A stretch of DNA of 64,000 nucleotides from Rubrivivax sp. (GCA_030653385.1 JAURZM010000020.1:163237-227236), one strand, 5' to 3'; positions 1 through 9,006 are shown, numbered from the stretch's first letter. The notes: generated by a model from the letters alone, not told the origin. A program made the numbers and translations.

Positions 1-897
1 GCCTTGCGCTGGTTGGCGGGCCTGCACCACCTGGCGTTGCGGGGCCTGCAGCCCTGGGCAGCGCTCTGGCCGCCGGCTTCGGGTGAGGTGGACGCCGCCG
101 CACTGGACAGCGCCATCCGCCTGGCCTGGCAGCAGCAGCGCCCCCACATGGCGCGTGCACTGTCGCAGCCGCCGCAGACCAACGAGGTGCAGCGCAGTGC
201 GGCCTTGCTGCCGGGGCTGCTGCACGTGGCTGCTCAGACCGGACTGCCGCTGCGTCTGCTGGAAATCGGCGCGTCGGCTGGCCTGAACCTGTGGCCGGAC
301 CGTTACCGCTACGCCTTGCAGGCCAAAAGCGGCCCCTGGGTCTGGGGCGACCCCGCGGCGGCGCTGTGTCTGCGGCCCGAGTGGTTGGGCCCGCCGCCAC
401 CGCAGGCTGCGCTGCAGATTGCCCATCGCGCTGGATGCGACGCGATGCCGCTGGACCTGCAGGCCTCTGGGGAGGACCTGCGGCTGGCATCCTTCGTCTG
501 GGCCGACCAAAGTGAGCGCCTGCTGCGCCTGCAAGCCGCCATCCGTGTCGCTCGCGCCTGCATGGATAGCAGCCAGGTGGAGGTGCAAGCCCGTGGCGCA
601 GCCGACTTCCTGCGTCAGCAGCTGGCGCAGCGGACGGCGGGCCAGGCCACGGTGCTGATGCACTCGGTGGTGTGGCAGTACATCGATGCGGCCGAGCAGG
701 CCGACATCCGGCTGCAGATGGACCGTGCCGGCGCAGCGGCCACGGTCGACACCCCACTGGCCTGGCTGCGTTTCGAGCCGCCCGCCGCCGACTTGCAGGT
801 CGAACTGCGCTGCCAATGCTGGCCGGGTGGCGCCGACACCTTGCTGGCCCACTGCCACCCGCACGGCAACCGCATCGACTGGGTGGCCCCGGCGTGA
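1..897 (+). CDS. DUF2332-type protein, 5' end missing
   Basis: Partial gene: the reading frame runs off the left edge, and the TTG at position 4 is only the first in-window start-like codon. The visible part is about 298 residues, whereas I recall the family at around 340-350, so the true N-terminus lies outside. The key motif is a glycine-rich LLEIGASAGLNL (about residues 85-96 of the visible part), resembling motif I of a Rossmann-type methyltransferase and typical of DUF2332 proteins. The function of the family is not established; a SAM-dependent role would be inference. The TGA stop overlaps the GTG start of the downstream phosphoesterase gene, so the two are probably co-translated. Confidence 0.75.
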   Translation, partial: ALRWLAGLHHLALRGLQPWAALWPPASGEVDAAALDSAIRLAWQQQRPHMARALSQPPQTNEVQRSAALLPGLLHVAAQTGLPLRLLEIGASAGLNLWPDRYRYALQAKSGPWVWGDPAAALCLRPEWLGPPPPQAALQIAHRAGCDAMPLDLQASGEDLRLASFVWADQSERLLRLQAAIRVARACMDSSQVEVQARGAADFLRQQLAQRTAGQATVLMHSVVWQYIDAAEQADIRLQMDRAGAAATVDTPLAWLRFEPPAADLQVELRCQCWPGGADTLLAHCHPHGNRIDWVAPA

Positions 898-1670
898 AGC
901 TGCAACTGCTGTCCGACCTGCACCTGGAAACCGAAACCTTCGACCCCGAGCCGGCGGCGGGCGCCGAGGTGCTGGTGCTGGCAGGTGACATCGACGCCAA
1001 CTGGGTCGGCTACGAACGGTTTGCCGGCTGGCCGGTGCCGGTGTGGGTGGTGGCCGGCAACCACGAATACGACGGCCGCGACTTCGACCGGGCCACCGAC
1101 GGTCTGCGCGAGCTGTGCGCGCGGCTGGGTTTCACCTTTCTGGAAAGCGAATCGCTGCTGCACACCGCGGCCGATGGCCAGCGTCTGCGTGTGCTGGGCA
1201 CCACACGCTGGAGCGACTTTGACCTGCTCGGCCCCGCGATGCGCGCTCGCGCGGAAAGGGCCGCCGCCTACTTCCTGCGCCTGATGGACACCACCCGCGG
1301 CGGCGCTCCCTTCGACGCCACGGCCGTTCGCGAAGAAGGCCTGAGCAGCCGCCAGTGGCTGGAACAGGCACTGCACCGCCCACCCCAGGGCCGCTGGGAC
1401 AAGACGCTGGTCATCACCCACTTTGCGCCCAGCCTGAAAAGTGCCGATCCGCGTTACGGCCAGCAGCCTGGCACGGCCAGCTTCTGCAACGCCGACGACG
1501 ACCTGATCCCGCATGCCGACCTCTGGCTGCACGGGCATCTGCACTGCCGTCATGACTACCAGGTGCTTCGCCCGGGCAAGCTGCCATCGCGGGTGGTGTG
1601 CAACGCCCGTGGCCTGGTGCACAAGGGCGAGCACGAAGGTTTCGATGCCGGCCTGCTGATCGATGTCTGA
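894..1670 (+). CDS. metallophosphoesterase, calcineurin-like
   Basis: 258 residues. The dinuclear-metal phosphoesterase motifs appear in order: SDLHLE (Asp8, His10), AGDID (Gly31-Asp32), GNHE (residues 55-58), a THFAPS histidine, and a terminal HGHLH. The length fits small cytoplasmic calcineurin-like phosphoesterases, which hydrolyse phosphomono- or diesters; the substrate cannot be read from sequence. I chose the GTG at 894 because it overlaps the upstream TGA and puts the first metal-binding strand (KLQLLSDLH) at the N-terminus, as is usual. No signal peptide is present. It probably forms a two-gene unit with the DUF2332-type gene. Confidence 0.85.
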   Translation: MKLQLLSDLHLETETFDPEPAAGAEVLVLAGDIDANWVGYERFAGWPVPVWVVAGNHEYDGRDFDRATDGLRELCARLGFTFLESESLLHTAADGQRLRVLGTTRWSDFDLLGPAMRARAERAAAYFLRLMDTTRGGAPFDATAVREEGLSSRQWLEQALHRPPQGRWDKTLVITHFAPSLKSADPRYGQQPGTASFCNADDDLIPHADLWLHGHLHCRHDYQVLRPGKLPSRVVCNARGLVHKGEHEGFDAGLLIDV

Positions 1671-1754
1671 GCTGCGTCAAGCCTGTGCGCCTGTCGGCTC
1701 TGCGACACTCAACCCGTGGGCCAACGCGGTTCACGCGACTCAGGAGAACGACCG

Positions 1755-2177
1755 ATGAAGATCCTCGTGGCCGTCGATGGCAGCCCCTACACCAAGAAGA
1801 TGCTCGCCTACCTGGCGGCACATGACGAGTGGCTGGGCCCGCTCCACCAGTACACCGTCGTGCATGCCGTGCCCGTGGTGCCGTCACGCGCCGCAGCCGT
1901 GATGGAGCGGGAAACGCTGAAGGCCTACTACCAGGACACCGCCGACAAGGTCTTCAAGCCCATCCGCACCTTCTTCTCCAAGCAGGGCCTGAACGCCCAG
2001 TTCGTGGCCAAGACCGGCAACGCGGCCGAAGTCATTGCCGAAGCCGCGCGCAAGGGCAACTACGACCTGCTGGTGCTGGGCTCACATGGTCACGGCACGC
2101 TGACCAATCTGGTGATGGGCTCGGTGGCCACCAAGGTGCTGGCCAACTGCAGCACACCGGCTCTGCTCGTCCGTTAG
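1755..2177 (+). CDS. universal stress protein, UspA family
   Basis: 140 residues, the usual length of a single-domain Usp. It starts MKILVAVDGS, the typical first beta strand. The ATP-binding signature G-2x-G-9x-G-S is complete (Gly109, Gly112, Gly122-Ser123), which suggests a nucleotide-binding Usp. The start is supported by an AGGAGA ribosome binding site about 7 bases upstream. The gene is separated from the upstream phosphoesterase by 84 bases and is followed by an inverted repeat before the convergent TetR gene. Usp proteins are cytoplasmic stress-protective factors; the specific trigger is unknown. Confidence 0.9.
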   Translation: MKILVAVDGSPYTKKMLAYLAAHDEWLGPLHQYTVVHAVPVVPSRAAAVMERETLKAYYQDTADKVFKPIRTFFSKQGLNAQFVAKTGNAAEVIAEAARKGNYDLLVLGSHGHGTLTNLVMGSVATKVLANCSTPALLVR

Positions 2178-2200
2178 AAGGGCTAGAGCCCCGGAACGGG

Positions 2201-2218
2201 AACCGGCTCGCGCCGGTT
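2201..2218 (+). terminator. inverted repeat between convergent genes
   Basis: Perfect 7-bp arms AACCGGC / GCCGGTT with a 4-base loop, lying between the uspA-like stop (2177) and the stop of the convergent TetR gene (2219). There is no long T run on either strand, so it may be a weak or bidirectional transcription end. Confidence 0.4.
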
Positions 2219-2830
2219 TCAGCGCGTGGCCGACAGGCCTTGCCAGCAGGTGGTGAGCACCAGGTCGACGATCTGCGCGTCGCTGTAGTTGCCACCGGCC
2301 TTCAGGAAAGCCGGCACCGGGTCGCAGGCACGGGCGTAGATGGTGTACAGCACCACCTCGGGTGGCAAGGCGGGGTTGATGTCACCGTCGGCCTGGGCCT
2401 GCACGATCCACGCGCCAAGCACGTCGCTGACACGCATGATGGCGTCCAGGTAGGCCTTGTTGGCCATCAGTTCGGCGCGCAAGCTGGAGTTCTGCGAAGG
2501 CACGGTGGGCATTTCGCCGGACAACAGCACTTCGAGTGCCCAGCGGGTGATGGCGGTCAGGCGTTCGCGTGCCGAGACGTCAACGCGTGCCGCCTGCTGG
2601 TCCACCAAGGCCTGGGTGCGTTCCATCAGCCTCACCATGGCCGCGGTGGCCAGCGCTTCCTTGGACGGGAAGTGTTTGTACAGGCTGGCCTTGGCGATGC
2701 CCACGTCGGCGGCCACTTCGTCGACCGTCATCAGGTCGAAACCCTTGTCGGCCAGCAGGCGGTTGACCGAGGCAATGATGGCGTCCTCCCGGACGCGGAG
2801 CACCTGCTCCTTGAAGGACAAACGTGACAT
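2219..2830 (-). CDS. TetR/AcrR family transcriptional regulator
   Basis: 203 residues. The N-terminal TetR helix-turn-helix spans about residues 30-55 (TVDEVAADVGIAKASLYKHF, with the diagnostic SLYKHFPSKEAL). The C-terminal half is a helical ligand-binding domain whose ligand cannot be told. The length is typical. The target is unclear: the neighbours are a convergent universal stress gene and, upstream on the same strand, a short hypothetical ORF; no efflux pump or degradative operon is adjacent. Autoregulation from the 2831-2898 gap is possible, but I see no clear operator there. Confidence 0.9.
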   Translation of the reverse strand: MSRLSFKEQVLRVREDAIIASVNRLLADKGFDLMTVDEVAADVGIAKASLYKHFPSKEALATAAMVRLMERTQALVDQQAARVDVSARERLTAITRWALEVLLSGEMPTVPSQNSSLRAELMANKAYLDAIMRVSDVLGAWIVQAQADGDINPALPPEVVLYTIYARACDPVPAFLKAGGNYSDAQIVDLVLTTCWQGLSATR

Positions 2831-2898
2831 ACCCGGATTCTAGTCGGCGCCGTCGCCTGCTGAACGTGCCGGTCGCGACTTGAACGCGCCGGTGTGCG

Positions 2899-3108
2899 TC
2901 AGGTGCCGCGCTTGCGGCCTGCCGTCAGGCGCTGCATCCAGCCGGGTTGCCGTGCCACGGTGCTCGCGGGTGCGGGCGCGGCTTGCAGCTCGTGCAGGCT
3001 CATGTCCAGGCCATAGGCGGTGCCCAGGTCGGCGGGGTCGGCCTGCGCCGGTGCGACCGGCGTGCGCCAGCCCGAGAACCAGCGGGGGGATGCTGTGGCT
3101 TTGTCCAT
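2899..3108 (-). CDS. small hypothetical protein
   Basis: 69 residues from an ATG at 3108, preceded by a GAGAGAG purine stretch that could be a ribosome binding site. The protein is basic at its C-terminus, with a central AYGLDMSLHEL segment and no membrane segment or recognised domain. A longer frame opens upstream (to 3225) but has no better start. I recall short proteins with a similar GLDMSL segment in Comamonadaceae, but cannot verify homology. It could be non-coding, since high GC favours chance ORFs. Confidence 0.45.
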   Translation of the reverse strand: MDKATASPRWFSGWRTPVAPAQADPADLGTAYGLDMSLHELQAAPAPASTVARQPGWMQRLTAGRKRGT

Positions 3109-3253
3109 GGGCGGCTCTCTCGGTGGGGGACGGTGGGCAGGCGGCTGGTGTGCGTTGGTAAGGAGTGTCACTTGGTCACACGCCGGGTGCTCAACGAACA
3201 GCAAGGCCTCCGTGTGCCAAATCACGGCACCGGAAGATGGCGGTGCGCGTGAC

Positions 3254-3259
3254 TACAAT
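3254..3259 (+). promoter_or_regulatory. possible -10 element (TACAAT)
   Basis: TACAAT 30 bases before the Hsp70-family ATG, in an ACTACAATCGCG context that resembles betaproteobacterial start-site regions. No convincing -35 box sits 16-18 bases upstream, so this is a weak call. Confidence 0.35.
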
Positions 3260-3288
3260 CGCGCCCCTTTTTCGCCACAAGGCAAGGC

Positions 3289-4599
3289 ATGGCTGATCAC
3301 AAGGGTGCCACGGGCTTTGTTGCCATCGACTTCGGTACTTCCAATTCGGCGGTGGCTCTGCCACGTGCCGAAGGGGGTGTGCGTCTGGTGGAACTGGAGC
3401 TCGGCCAGCCCACCATGCCCACCGCGGTGTTCTACCGCGCCGACACGCCGCCGCAGCAACTCGACGCCGAGCGCCTGTACGGCAGGGCCGCGGTGGCGGC
3501 GTATGTCGAGGGTGTCGACGGCCGCCTGATGCGGTCGATGAAAAGCATCCTGGGCTCGAACCTGCTGGACCAGAGCACCGACATCGGCGGCGGCCGCGCC
3601 ATCAAGTACCGCGATGTCGTGGTCGGCTACCTGCGCCACCTGAAAGCCCGCGCGGAAGCCGAAGCCGGCCATGCCGTGAGCCGTGCGGTGATGGGCCGGC
3701 CGGTGTTTTTTGTCGACGACGAACCTGCACGTGACGCCCAGGCCCAAGCTGCGCTGGCCGCGGCGGCGCACGCGGTGGGGTTCACCGAGCTGCACTTCCA
3801 GTACGAACCCATTGCCGCGGCGCTGGACTACGAAAGCCAGGTCACGACCGAATCGCTGGTGCTGGTGGCCGACATCGGCGGCGGCACTTCGGACTTTTCG
3901 CTCGTGCGCGTGGGCCCGGCCCGCCGTGGCCGCGCCGAGCGGCGCGACGACATCCTGGCCAACCACGGTGTGCACCTGGCCGGCACCGACTTCGACCGCC
4001 ACGTCGAACTGGCCTGCATCCTGCCGCTGCTGGGCTACCGCACGCTGCGGCCGGCCAAGGCGGGCGAAACGCCGCGTGAAGTGCCCAGCGGCATCTACTT
4101 CGACCTGGCCACCTGGCACCTGATCAACACCGTCTACGCACCCGCACGGCTGGCCGAGATGCGCAGCATGAAAAGCTGGTACGCCGACCCGCGCCACCAC
4201 ACGCGCCTGCTCACGACGCTGGAAGAGAAGCTGGGCCACGCGCTGGCCGGCGCGGCCGAGCGCGCCAAGATCGATGTCGCGCTGCACGGCCGGGCCGATG
4301 TCGACCTGGGGCTGCTGGAAACCGGCCTGGCCACCACGCTGCTCGAACGCGATGCGTCAGCCGCGCTCGAATCCGACCTCGAACGCATCGTGCAGGCGGC
4401 GGCTGAAACCGCCCGCATGGCCGGGGTGTCGCCAGGTCAGGTGCAGGCCCTGTATTTCACCGGCGGCTCCACCGGCCTGACGCCGCTGGTGGACCGCATC
4501 TCGGCTTGTTTCCCCACCGCGCAGCAGGTGCGTGGCGACCGCTTTGCCAGCGTCGCGCAGGGCCTGGGCTGGCACGCGAGGGCGGTGTTCCCGACGTAG
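3289..4599 (+). CDS. yegD: Hsp70-family chaperone-like ATPase (YegD type)
   Basis: 436 residues, shorter than DnaK (about 640) and close to E. coli YegD. The actin/Hsp70 ATPase signatures are all present: phosphate-1 AIDFGTSNSAVA (12-23), EPIAAALDY (173-181), phosphate-2 DIGGGTSDF (195-203), and an adenosine motif FTGGSTGL near residue 400. No C-terminal substrate-binding domain or lid follows, so it is an ATPase-domain-only Hsp70 relative. The role of YegD proteins is poorly defined; a chaperone or autotransporter-assembly accessory role is speculative. It is monocistronic by spacing, with a possible TACAAT promoter element upstream. Confidence 0.88.
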   Translation: MADHKGATGFVAIDFGTSNSAVALPRAEGGVRLVELELGQPTMPTAVFYRADTPPQQLDAERLYGRAAVAAYVEGVDGRLMRSMKSILGSNLLDQSTDIGGGRAIKYRDVVVGYLRHLKARAEAEAGHAVSRAVMGRPVFFVDDEPARDAQAQAALAAAAHAVGFTELHFQYEPIAAALDYESQVTTESLVLVADIGGGTSDFSLVRVGPARRGRAERRDDILANHGVHLAGTDFDRHVELACILPLLGYRTLRPAKAGETPREVPSGIYFDLATWHLINTVYAPARLAEMRSMKSWYADPRHHTRLLTTLEEKLGHALAGAAERAKIDVALHGRADVDLGLLETGLATTLLERDASAALESDLERIVQAAAETARMAGVSPGQVQALYFTGGSTGLTPLVDRISACFPTAQQVRGDRFASVAQGLGWHARAVFPT

Positions 4600-4606
4600 A
4601 GGCTTG

Positions 4607-4629
4607 GGCGGCAGCAGCCCCTTGCCGCC
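4607..4629. terminator. hairpin between convergent genes
   Basis: Arms GGCGGCA / TGCCGCC separated by 9 bases, in the 46-base gap between the convergent yegD-like and TPR genes. There is no T tract, so the terminator assignment is tentative. Confidence 0.3.
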
Positions 4630-4645
4630 TGGAGCCCTCCCCCGG

Positions 4646-5125
4646 CTACTTGTTGGCGGCTTTGTAGCTCGCGACAGCGGCCTTCAGGTCGTCCAGCGGC
4701 TCGCAGGGTGAACTGCACAGCCGCGACAGCGTGGCCAGGTGTTTTTCCGCCGTGGCCAGGTCGCGTTTCATCAGCGCCAGTTCACCCGCGTACTCCAGTG
4801 CACCCTGGTGCTGCGGCTTGATGCGCAGCGCGGCGTCGTAATGTTTCTGGGCACCGTCCAGGTCGGGGCGCGACTGCTTGCGCAGTGAATAGCCCATCAG
4901 GTTGTTCCAGTCGGCGTCACCGGTGGCGTTGACACGCTTGAGCTCGTCGATGGCCGCCAGCCAGTGCGATGCCTTGATGTGCGCCTGCGCGGCAGCCAGC
5001 GGCTGTGGCACAGGTGCATACGACGGTGAAGGTGGCGGCGGTTCGGGCGTCGTGTCGGCGGCCTGCGCCGCCAGGTGGGCCAGCGCAGCCAGCAGGCTGG
5101 CCGTGACAAGTGCGGTGTGTTTCAT
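4646..5125 (-). CDS. exported TPR-repeat protein
   Basis: 159 residues. An N-terminal signal peptide is clear (MKHTALVTASLLAALAHLAAQA, cleavage expected after AQA), followed by a proline-rich linker and then two to three tetratricopeptide-like helical pairs (about 48-125: WLAAIDELKRVN, WNNLMGYSLRKQ, YDAALRIKPQHQGALEYAGEL). Two cysteines near residues 136-140 (CSSPC) could form a disulphide in the periplasm. The ATG overlaps the TGA of the upstream UPF0149 gene by ATGA, indicating translational coupling. TPRs mediate protein-protein contacts; the partner is unknown. Confidence 0.8.
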   Translation of the reverse strand: MKHTALVTASLLAALAHLAAQAADTTPEPPPPSPSYAPVPQPLAAAQAHIKASHWLAAIDELKRVNATGDADWNNLMGYSLRKQSRPDLDGAQKHYDAALRIKPQHQGALEYAGELALMKRDLATAEKHLATLSRLCSSPCEPLDDLKAAVASYKAANK

Positions 5126-5808
5126 CGGGGTCTCCGGGCGGGGGGTGTACGGCCGGCGATGCCGGGGCGTCGGGCGCCGGGCTTGGGACGGCGCCCGGGT
5201 GCTGCGGCCACCGCGCGGGGCCGTGACACGTCGGCAATCAGCATCAGTGCACGCACGATGTCCTGCACCGCTTCGGCCAGGTCGGCCGGGGGCTCCAGGG
5301 TTTCGATCATGGCCACCAGGGCGTCGGCGTCTTCCAGGTCGTCGGGGTCGAAGTGCATGAACAGCAGCGCCAGCGGTTCCACCAACTCGGCGTGGTCCAT
5401 CGCCATCAGCTCGGGGAAGAGCTCCATCGCGGCGGCAAAGCCGGCGGTCCACGGCAACACGATGGCGGCCACGGTGTCGGCTTCATCGCCACCTTCACCG
5501 TCGGCGGGAAACACCCAGGGGTCGAACCACTGGCGTGTGCCGATGGCCTGGTCCAGTTCGGCATGGCGGCGCAGGACCAGTGCGTGCAGGCTGTCGCGCG
5601 CCGCGCCCGCCGGCGCCTCGCGGCCGTCCAGGTCGGCCACGTGGCCCAGCCAGCGGCTGGCCGGCACGGTGCGCGGCTGCAGCAGCACGCCGCACAGGAA
5701 GCCGTCGAGCGCGCTCAGGTCCAGCGGCTGCAGCGGCGCGGGCAGGGCGTGCAGCAGCGACTGCAGCTGTGTGATGTCGTCGTCGGCCAGGGGCTGAAGG
5801 TTCTGCAT
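5122..5808 (-). CDS. UPF0149 (YecA/YgfB-like) family protein
   Basis: 228 residues from the ATG at 5808. The N-terminal part carries the UPF0149 signature (LDLSALDGFLCGVLLQP about residues 30-46) and the FDPWVFP block with an acidic stretch. Unlike E. coli YecA it has no C-terminal SEC-C zinc motif; the last 30 residues are an Arg/Pro/Ala-rich basic tail. Alternative starts lie a few codons upstream (GTG), and no start has a strong ribosome binding site. It forms a coupled pair with the exported TPR gene through a 4-base ATGA overlap. Function is not known; it is presumably cytoplasmic. Confidence 0.8.
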   Translation of the reverse strand: MQNLQPLADDDITQLQSLLHALPAPLQPLDLSALDGFLCGVLLQPRTVPASRWLGHVADLDGREAPAGAARDSLHALVLRRHAELDQAIGTRQWFDPWVFPADGEGGDEADTVAAIVLPWTAGFAAAMELFPELMAMDHAELVEPLALLFMHFDPDDLEDADALVAMIETLEPPADLAEAVQDIVRALMLIADVSRPRAVAAAPGRRPKPGARRPGIAGRTPPARRPR

Positions 5809-5873
5809 GGGGCTTTGCACTAGGGGGTCCCCGGGCTTGGGGGGTGCTGTTGAGAGTGGCTGGCGCCTTAGAT

Positions 5874-5990
5874 TCCCAACCGTCGGTACCGGGCCGCACA
5901 TTGTGAGTCAGCCCGGTACCTGCTGTCCCAACGAAGCTCTCTTCGGAGAGCTTGTCTCAACCCGCTGCGCGAGCAGCGGGTTCTTTTTTT
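5874..5990 (+). ncRNA. candidate small RNA or mmsA leader with three hairpins
   Basis: Three consecutive perfect stems lie on the plus strand: 5885-5920 (10 bp, GGTACCGGGC / GCCCGGTACC, 16-base loop), 5934-5953 (8 bp, AAGCTCTC / GAGAGCTT, closed by a TTCG tetraloop), and the terminator at 5959-5990. The 7-mer TCCCAAC occurs unpaired on both sides of the first stem (5874-5880 and 5926-5932). The flanking minus-strand genes cannot use this terminator, and the nearest upstream plus-strand gene ends at 4599, so a short plus-strand transcript is implied. It may be a trans-acting small RNA or an attenuated leader of mmsA. I could not match it to 6S, SRP RNA or any riboswitch I know. The 5' end is not determined. 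Confidence 0.5.
5959..5990 (+). terminator. strong Rho-independent terminator
   Basis: Perfect 10-bp GC-rich stem AACCCGCTGC / GCAGCGGGTT with a GCGA loop, followed by C and seven consecutive T. Its orientation is plus strand. It lies 57 bases before the mmsA ATG and ends the three-hairpin segment. Confidence 0.9.
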
Positions 5991-6046
5991 GGACGCCCTA
6001 GACTGCAGGACTTTTCTTGGTCACCCGCCTGCAGGAGAAACACCCC

Positions 6047-7567
6047 ATGAGCGCACCCGCCGCCTTCACCACCACGGCCGACATCCCGCACTGGATTGCC
6101 GGCGCCCGCCACCCCGGCAGCAGCGGCCGCCAGCAGACGGTGTGGAACCCCAGCACCGGCCAGCCTGCGCGCCAGGTGTTGCTGGCCAGCGCGGCCGACG
6201 TGAATGCGGCGGTTGCCGCTGCCGTGGCCGCCCAGCCGGCCTGGGGCGACCTGCCGCCCCTGCGCCGCGCCCGGGTGCTGAACAGCTTCCTGGCGCTGCT
6301 GAACCAGCACAAGGACACGCTGGCGGCCATGATCACCGCCGAACACGGCAAGGTCTTCACCGACGCACAAGGCGAGGTTTCGCGTGGCATCGACATCGTC
6401 GAATTTGCCTGCGGCATTCCGCAGCTGCTGAAAGGCGACTACACCGACCAGGTCAGCACCGGCATCGACAACTGGACGCTGCGCCAGCCCCTCGGTGTGG
6501 TGGCCGGCATCACACCCTTCAACTTTCCTTGCATGGTGCCGTGCTGGATGTTCCCGGTGGCGCTGGCCTGTGGCAACGCCTTCATCCTGAAACCCAGCGA
6601 ACGCGACCCCAGCCCGTCGATCCTCATGGCCGAACTGTTGCGGCAGGCCGGCTTGCCCGACGGCGTGTTCAGCGTCATCCAGGGCGACAAGGTGGCGGTG
6701 GATGCGCTGCTCACGCACCCCGACGTGAAGGCGCTCAGTTTCGTGGGCTCCACGCCCATCGCGCAATACATCTACGAAACCGGTGCCCACCACGGCAAGC
6801 GCGTTCAGGCGCTGGGCGGCGCCAAGAACCACATGGTGGTGATGCCCGACGCCAACATCGAGCAAGCCGTGGATGCGCTGATCGGCAGCGCTTACGGCAG
6901 CGCCGGTGAACGCTGCATGGCCATCAGCGTGGCCGTGCTGGTGGGCGACGTGGCCGACAAGATCGTGCCGCTGCTGGCGGCACGCGCGAAGACGCTGAAG
7001 GTCAAGAACGGCATGGAGCTGGACGCCGAGATGGGCCCCATCGTTACCCAGGAAGCGCGCGACCGCATCGAGAAGTACGTGGGCGTCGGGGTCGAAGAAG
7101 GGGCTCAGCTGGTGGTCGACGGCCGTGGCCACAAAGTCAGCGGCTTCGAGGGTGGTTTTTTCACCGGCGGCACGCTGTTCGACCACGTGAGCCCGGCCAT
7201 GCGCATCTACAAGGAAGAGATCTTCGGCCCGGTGCTGGCCTGCGTGCGTGTGCCCGACATGGCCGCGGCGCTGAAGCTGATCAACGAGCACGAATTTGGC
7301 AACGGCGTGGCCTGTTTCACCAGCGACGGCGGTGTGGCACGCGAGTTTGCACGGCGTGTGCAGGTGGGCATGGTGGGCATCAATGTGCCGATCCCGGTGC
7401 CGATGGCCTGGCACGGTTTTGGTGGCTGGAAGAAGAGCCTGTTCGGCGACATGCACGCCTACGGCGAAGAAGGTGTGCGCTTCTACACCAAGCAGAAAAG
7501 CGTGATGCAGCGCTGGCCCGACAGCATCGGCAAGGGTGCCGAGTTCGTGATGCCAACGGCCAAGTGA
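6047..7567 (+). CDS. mmsA: CoA-acylating methylmalonate-semialdehyde dehydrogenase
   Basis: 506 residues, the family's normal size. It oxidises (methyl)malonate semialdehyde with NAD and CoA to propionyl- or acetyl-CoA in valine, beta-alanine or inositol catabolism. Seen: the ALDH oxyanion Asn in TPFNFP (Asn159), the NAD-binding SFVGST (231-236), and catalytic Cys290 in GSAGERCMA. The usual ALDH general-base Glu motif (ELGGK) is replaced by ALGGAKNH (255-262), a hallmark of the CoA-acylating subfamily. The ATG follows AGGAG by 8-9 bases. A strong terminator just upstream means it has its own promoter downstream of that point or is attenuated. The downstream M28 gene overlaps its stop codon. 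Confidence 0.93.
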   Translation: MSAPAAFTTTADIPHWIAGARHPGSSGRQQTVWNPSTGQPARQVLLASAADVNAAVAAAVAAQPAWGDLPPLRRARVLNSFLALLNQHKDTLAAMITAEHGKVFTDAQGEVSRGIDIVEFACGIPQLLKGDYTDQVSTGIDNWTLRQPLGVVAGITPFNFPCMVPCWMFPVALACGNAFILKPSERDPSPSILMAELLRQAGLPDGVFSVIQGDKVAVDALLTHPDVKALSFVGSTPIAQYIYETGAHHGKRVQALGGAKNHMVVMPDANIEQAVDALIGSAYGSAGERCMAISVAVLVGDVADKIVPLLAARAKTLKVKNGMELDAEMGPIVTQEARDRIEKYVGVGVEEGAQLVVDGRGHKVSGFEGGFFTGGTLFDHVSPAMRIYKEEIFGPVLACVRVPDMAAALKLINEHEFGNGVACFTSDGGVAREFARRVQVGMVGINVPIPVPMAWHGFGGWKKSLFGDMHAYGEEGVRFYTKQKSVMQRWPDSIGKGAEFVMPTAK

Positions 7568-8988
7568 ACAGGCGCAAGCTCTTGGGTGCGGCCGCGCTGC
7601 TGGGCACCGCGTCCCGTGTGTCGGCCCAGGTCGAAGCGCGCTTCGACGCTGCCGACCTGGCCGCCGCCGAGCGCCTGCGCGACGCCGCGCTGGCCGACGG
7701 CACCGCCGCCCGCCTGCTGACCGAGCTGTGCACCGGCATCGGCGCGCGGCCGGCCGGGTCGGCCGCCGACGCCAAGGCGGTGGCGTGGGCGCAGCAGTCG
7801 CTTCAGCAGCTGGGCCTGGCCCGGGTGCGCGCCGATGCCATCCCCATCCGCACCTGGGTGCGTGGTGCCGCGTCGGCGCGCCTGCTGTCGCCGGTGCCTG
7901 AAACGCTGGTGATGGCCGCACTGGGCAACAGCGTGGGCACACCTGCCGGCGGTATCGAGGCCGAGGTCGCCTGGTACCCCAACCTGGCCGCGCTGCGCGC
8001 CGATGGCAGCAGCCCTGAAACCTCGCTTGCCCGCGGCCGCATCGTCATCGTCGACCAGAAAACCGAACGCACACGTGACGGCCGCGGTTACGGCGCAGCC
8101 GTGGCCGCCCGCGCGGTGGGCGCGGTGGAAGCCGCGCGCCGTGGCGCGGTGGCTTTCGGCGTGCGCAGCATCGGCACCAACCAGGAACGCATCGCGCACA
8201 CCGGCGCCATGCGCTACGAAATCGGCGTGCCGCGCATCCCCGCCTTTGCGCTGAGCGTGCCCGATGCCGAGCGCCTGGCTCAGCTGCATGCCCAATCGGC
8301 GCCCCTGCGTCTGGCGCTGCAGATGGACAACCGTAGCGACGTCGAAGCCACCACGCACAACGTCATTGCCGAGGTGCCCGGCAGTGGCCCGCTGGCGCAG
8401 GAGGTGGTGCTGATCAGCGCCCACCTCGACAGCTGGGACCTGGGCCAGGGCGCGCAGGACGACGGCGCCGGCGTGGCCATCGTCAGCGCTGCTGCCGCGC
8501 TGATCGTCAAGCTGGGCCTGCAACCGCGCCGCACCGTGCGCGTGGTGCTGTTTGGCAACGAAGAAAACGGCTTCGACGGCGCGCGCAACTATGGCGACCG
8601 TTACGGCCACGAAGCGCACCAATGGGTGGGCGAAAGCGACTTTGGTGCCGGCAGGGTCTGGCAGATGCGTTGCCGTGTCGACCCGGTGGCGCTGCCGCTC
8701 GTGCAGCGCATGGCAGCGGTGCTGGCACCGCTGGGCGTGGCCTGGCCCGAACAGGGTGCCAACGAAGGTTCGCCAGGGCCGGACGCCGGAGTGCTGATGC
8801 GTCGCTTCAAGTGGCCCGCGCTGCAGCTCAGCCAGGAAGGCAGCGCCTACTTCGACGTGCACCACACGGTGCATGACACGCTGGACCGCGTCGACCTGGG
8901 CACGCTGCCGCAAAACGTGGCCAGCTGGGCGGTGACGGCCTTTCTGGCGGCGCAATCACCGCTGCCCTTCACGCTTCGGGCCACCTGA
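7564..8988 (+). CDS. secreted M28-family metallopeptidase
   Basis: 474 residues. The start is the GTG at 7564 overlapping the mmsA stop (GTGA). The N-terminus [22 protein letters not shown] is a signal peptide with basic residues and a cleavable end. Zinc-binding motifs of the M28 co-catalytic centre appear in order: SAHLDSWD (His and Asp, near residue 287), QDDGAG (about 300), GNEENG (about 332) and a distal HTVHDTLD histidine (about 435). It is likely a periplasmic or extracellular aminopeptidase or carboxypeptidase. Coupling to mmsA has no obvious metabolic reason beyond amino-acid catabolism. An inverted repeat spans its stop codon. Confidence 0.87.
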   Translation: MNRRKLLGAAALLGTASRVSAQVEARFDAADLAAAERLRDAALADGTAARLLTELCTGIGARPAGSAADAKAVAWAQQSLQQLGLARVRADAIPIRTWVRGAASARLLSPVPETLVMAALGNSVGTPAGGIEAEVAWYPNLAALRADGSSPETSLARGRIVIVDQKTERTRDGRGYGAAVAARAVGAVEAARRGAVAFGVRSIGTNQERIAHTGAMRYEIGVPRIPAFALSVPDAERLAQLHAQSAPLRLALQMDNRSDVEATTHNVIAEVPGSGPLAQEVVLISAHLDSWDLGQGAQDDGAGVAIVSAAAALIVKLGLQPRRTVRVVLFGNEENGFDGARNYGDRYGHEAHQWVGESDFGAGRVWQMRCRVDPVALPLVQRMAAVLAPLGVAWPEQGANEGSPGPDAGVLMRRFKWPALQLSQEGSAYFDVHHTVHDTLDRVDLGTLPQNVASWAVTAFLAAQSPLPFTLRAT

Positions 8989-9006
8989 AGCCCGCTCGGG
9001 CTTCAG
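8985..9006 (+). terminator. hairpin overlapping the M28 stop codon
   Basis: Nine-bp perfect stem (CTGAAGCCC / GGGCTTCAG) with a GCTC loop; the TGA stop of the peptidase gene lies inside the left arm. No T tract follows, so it may be a weak terminator or an mRNA 3'-end stabiliser. Confidence 0.45.

Noticed and set aside
2831..3252. Several plus-strand frames before the Hsp70-like gene
   Set aside because: Arg/Pro/Ala-rich frames without start signals or domains; typical high-GC noise.
5809..5990. Identification of the three-hairpin segment as 6S RNA or SRP RNA
   Set aside because: UPF0149 genes neighbour ssrS in some bacteria, which suggested 6S RNA. However, the segment folds as three separate stems rather than one long stem with a central bubble, and I cannot match the conserved 6S or SRP core.
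5957..7942. Long minus-strand frame opposite mmsA
   Set aside because: Low-complexity shadow frame; the plus strand encodes a complete aldehyde dehydrogenase with catalytic Cys290.
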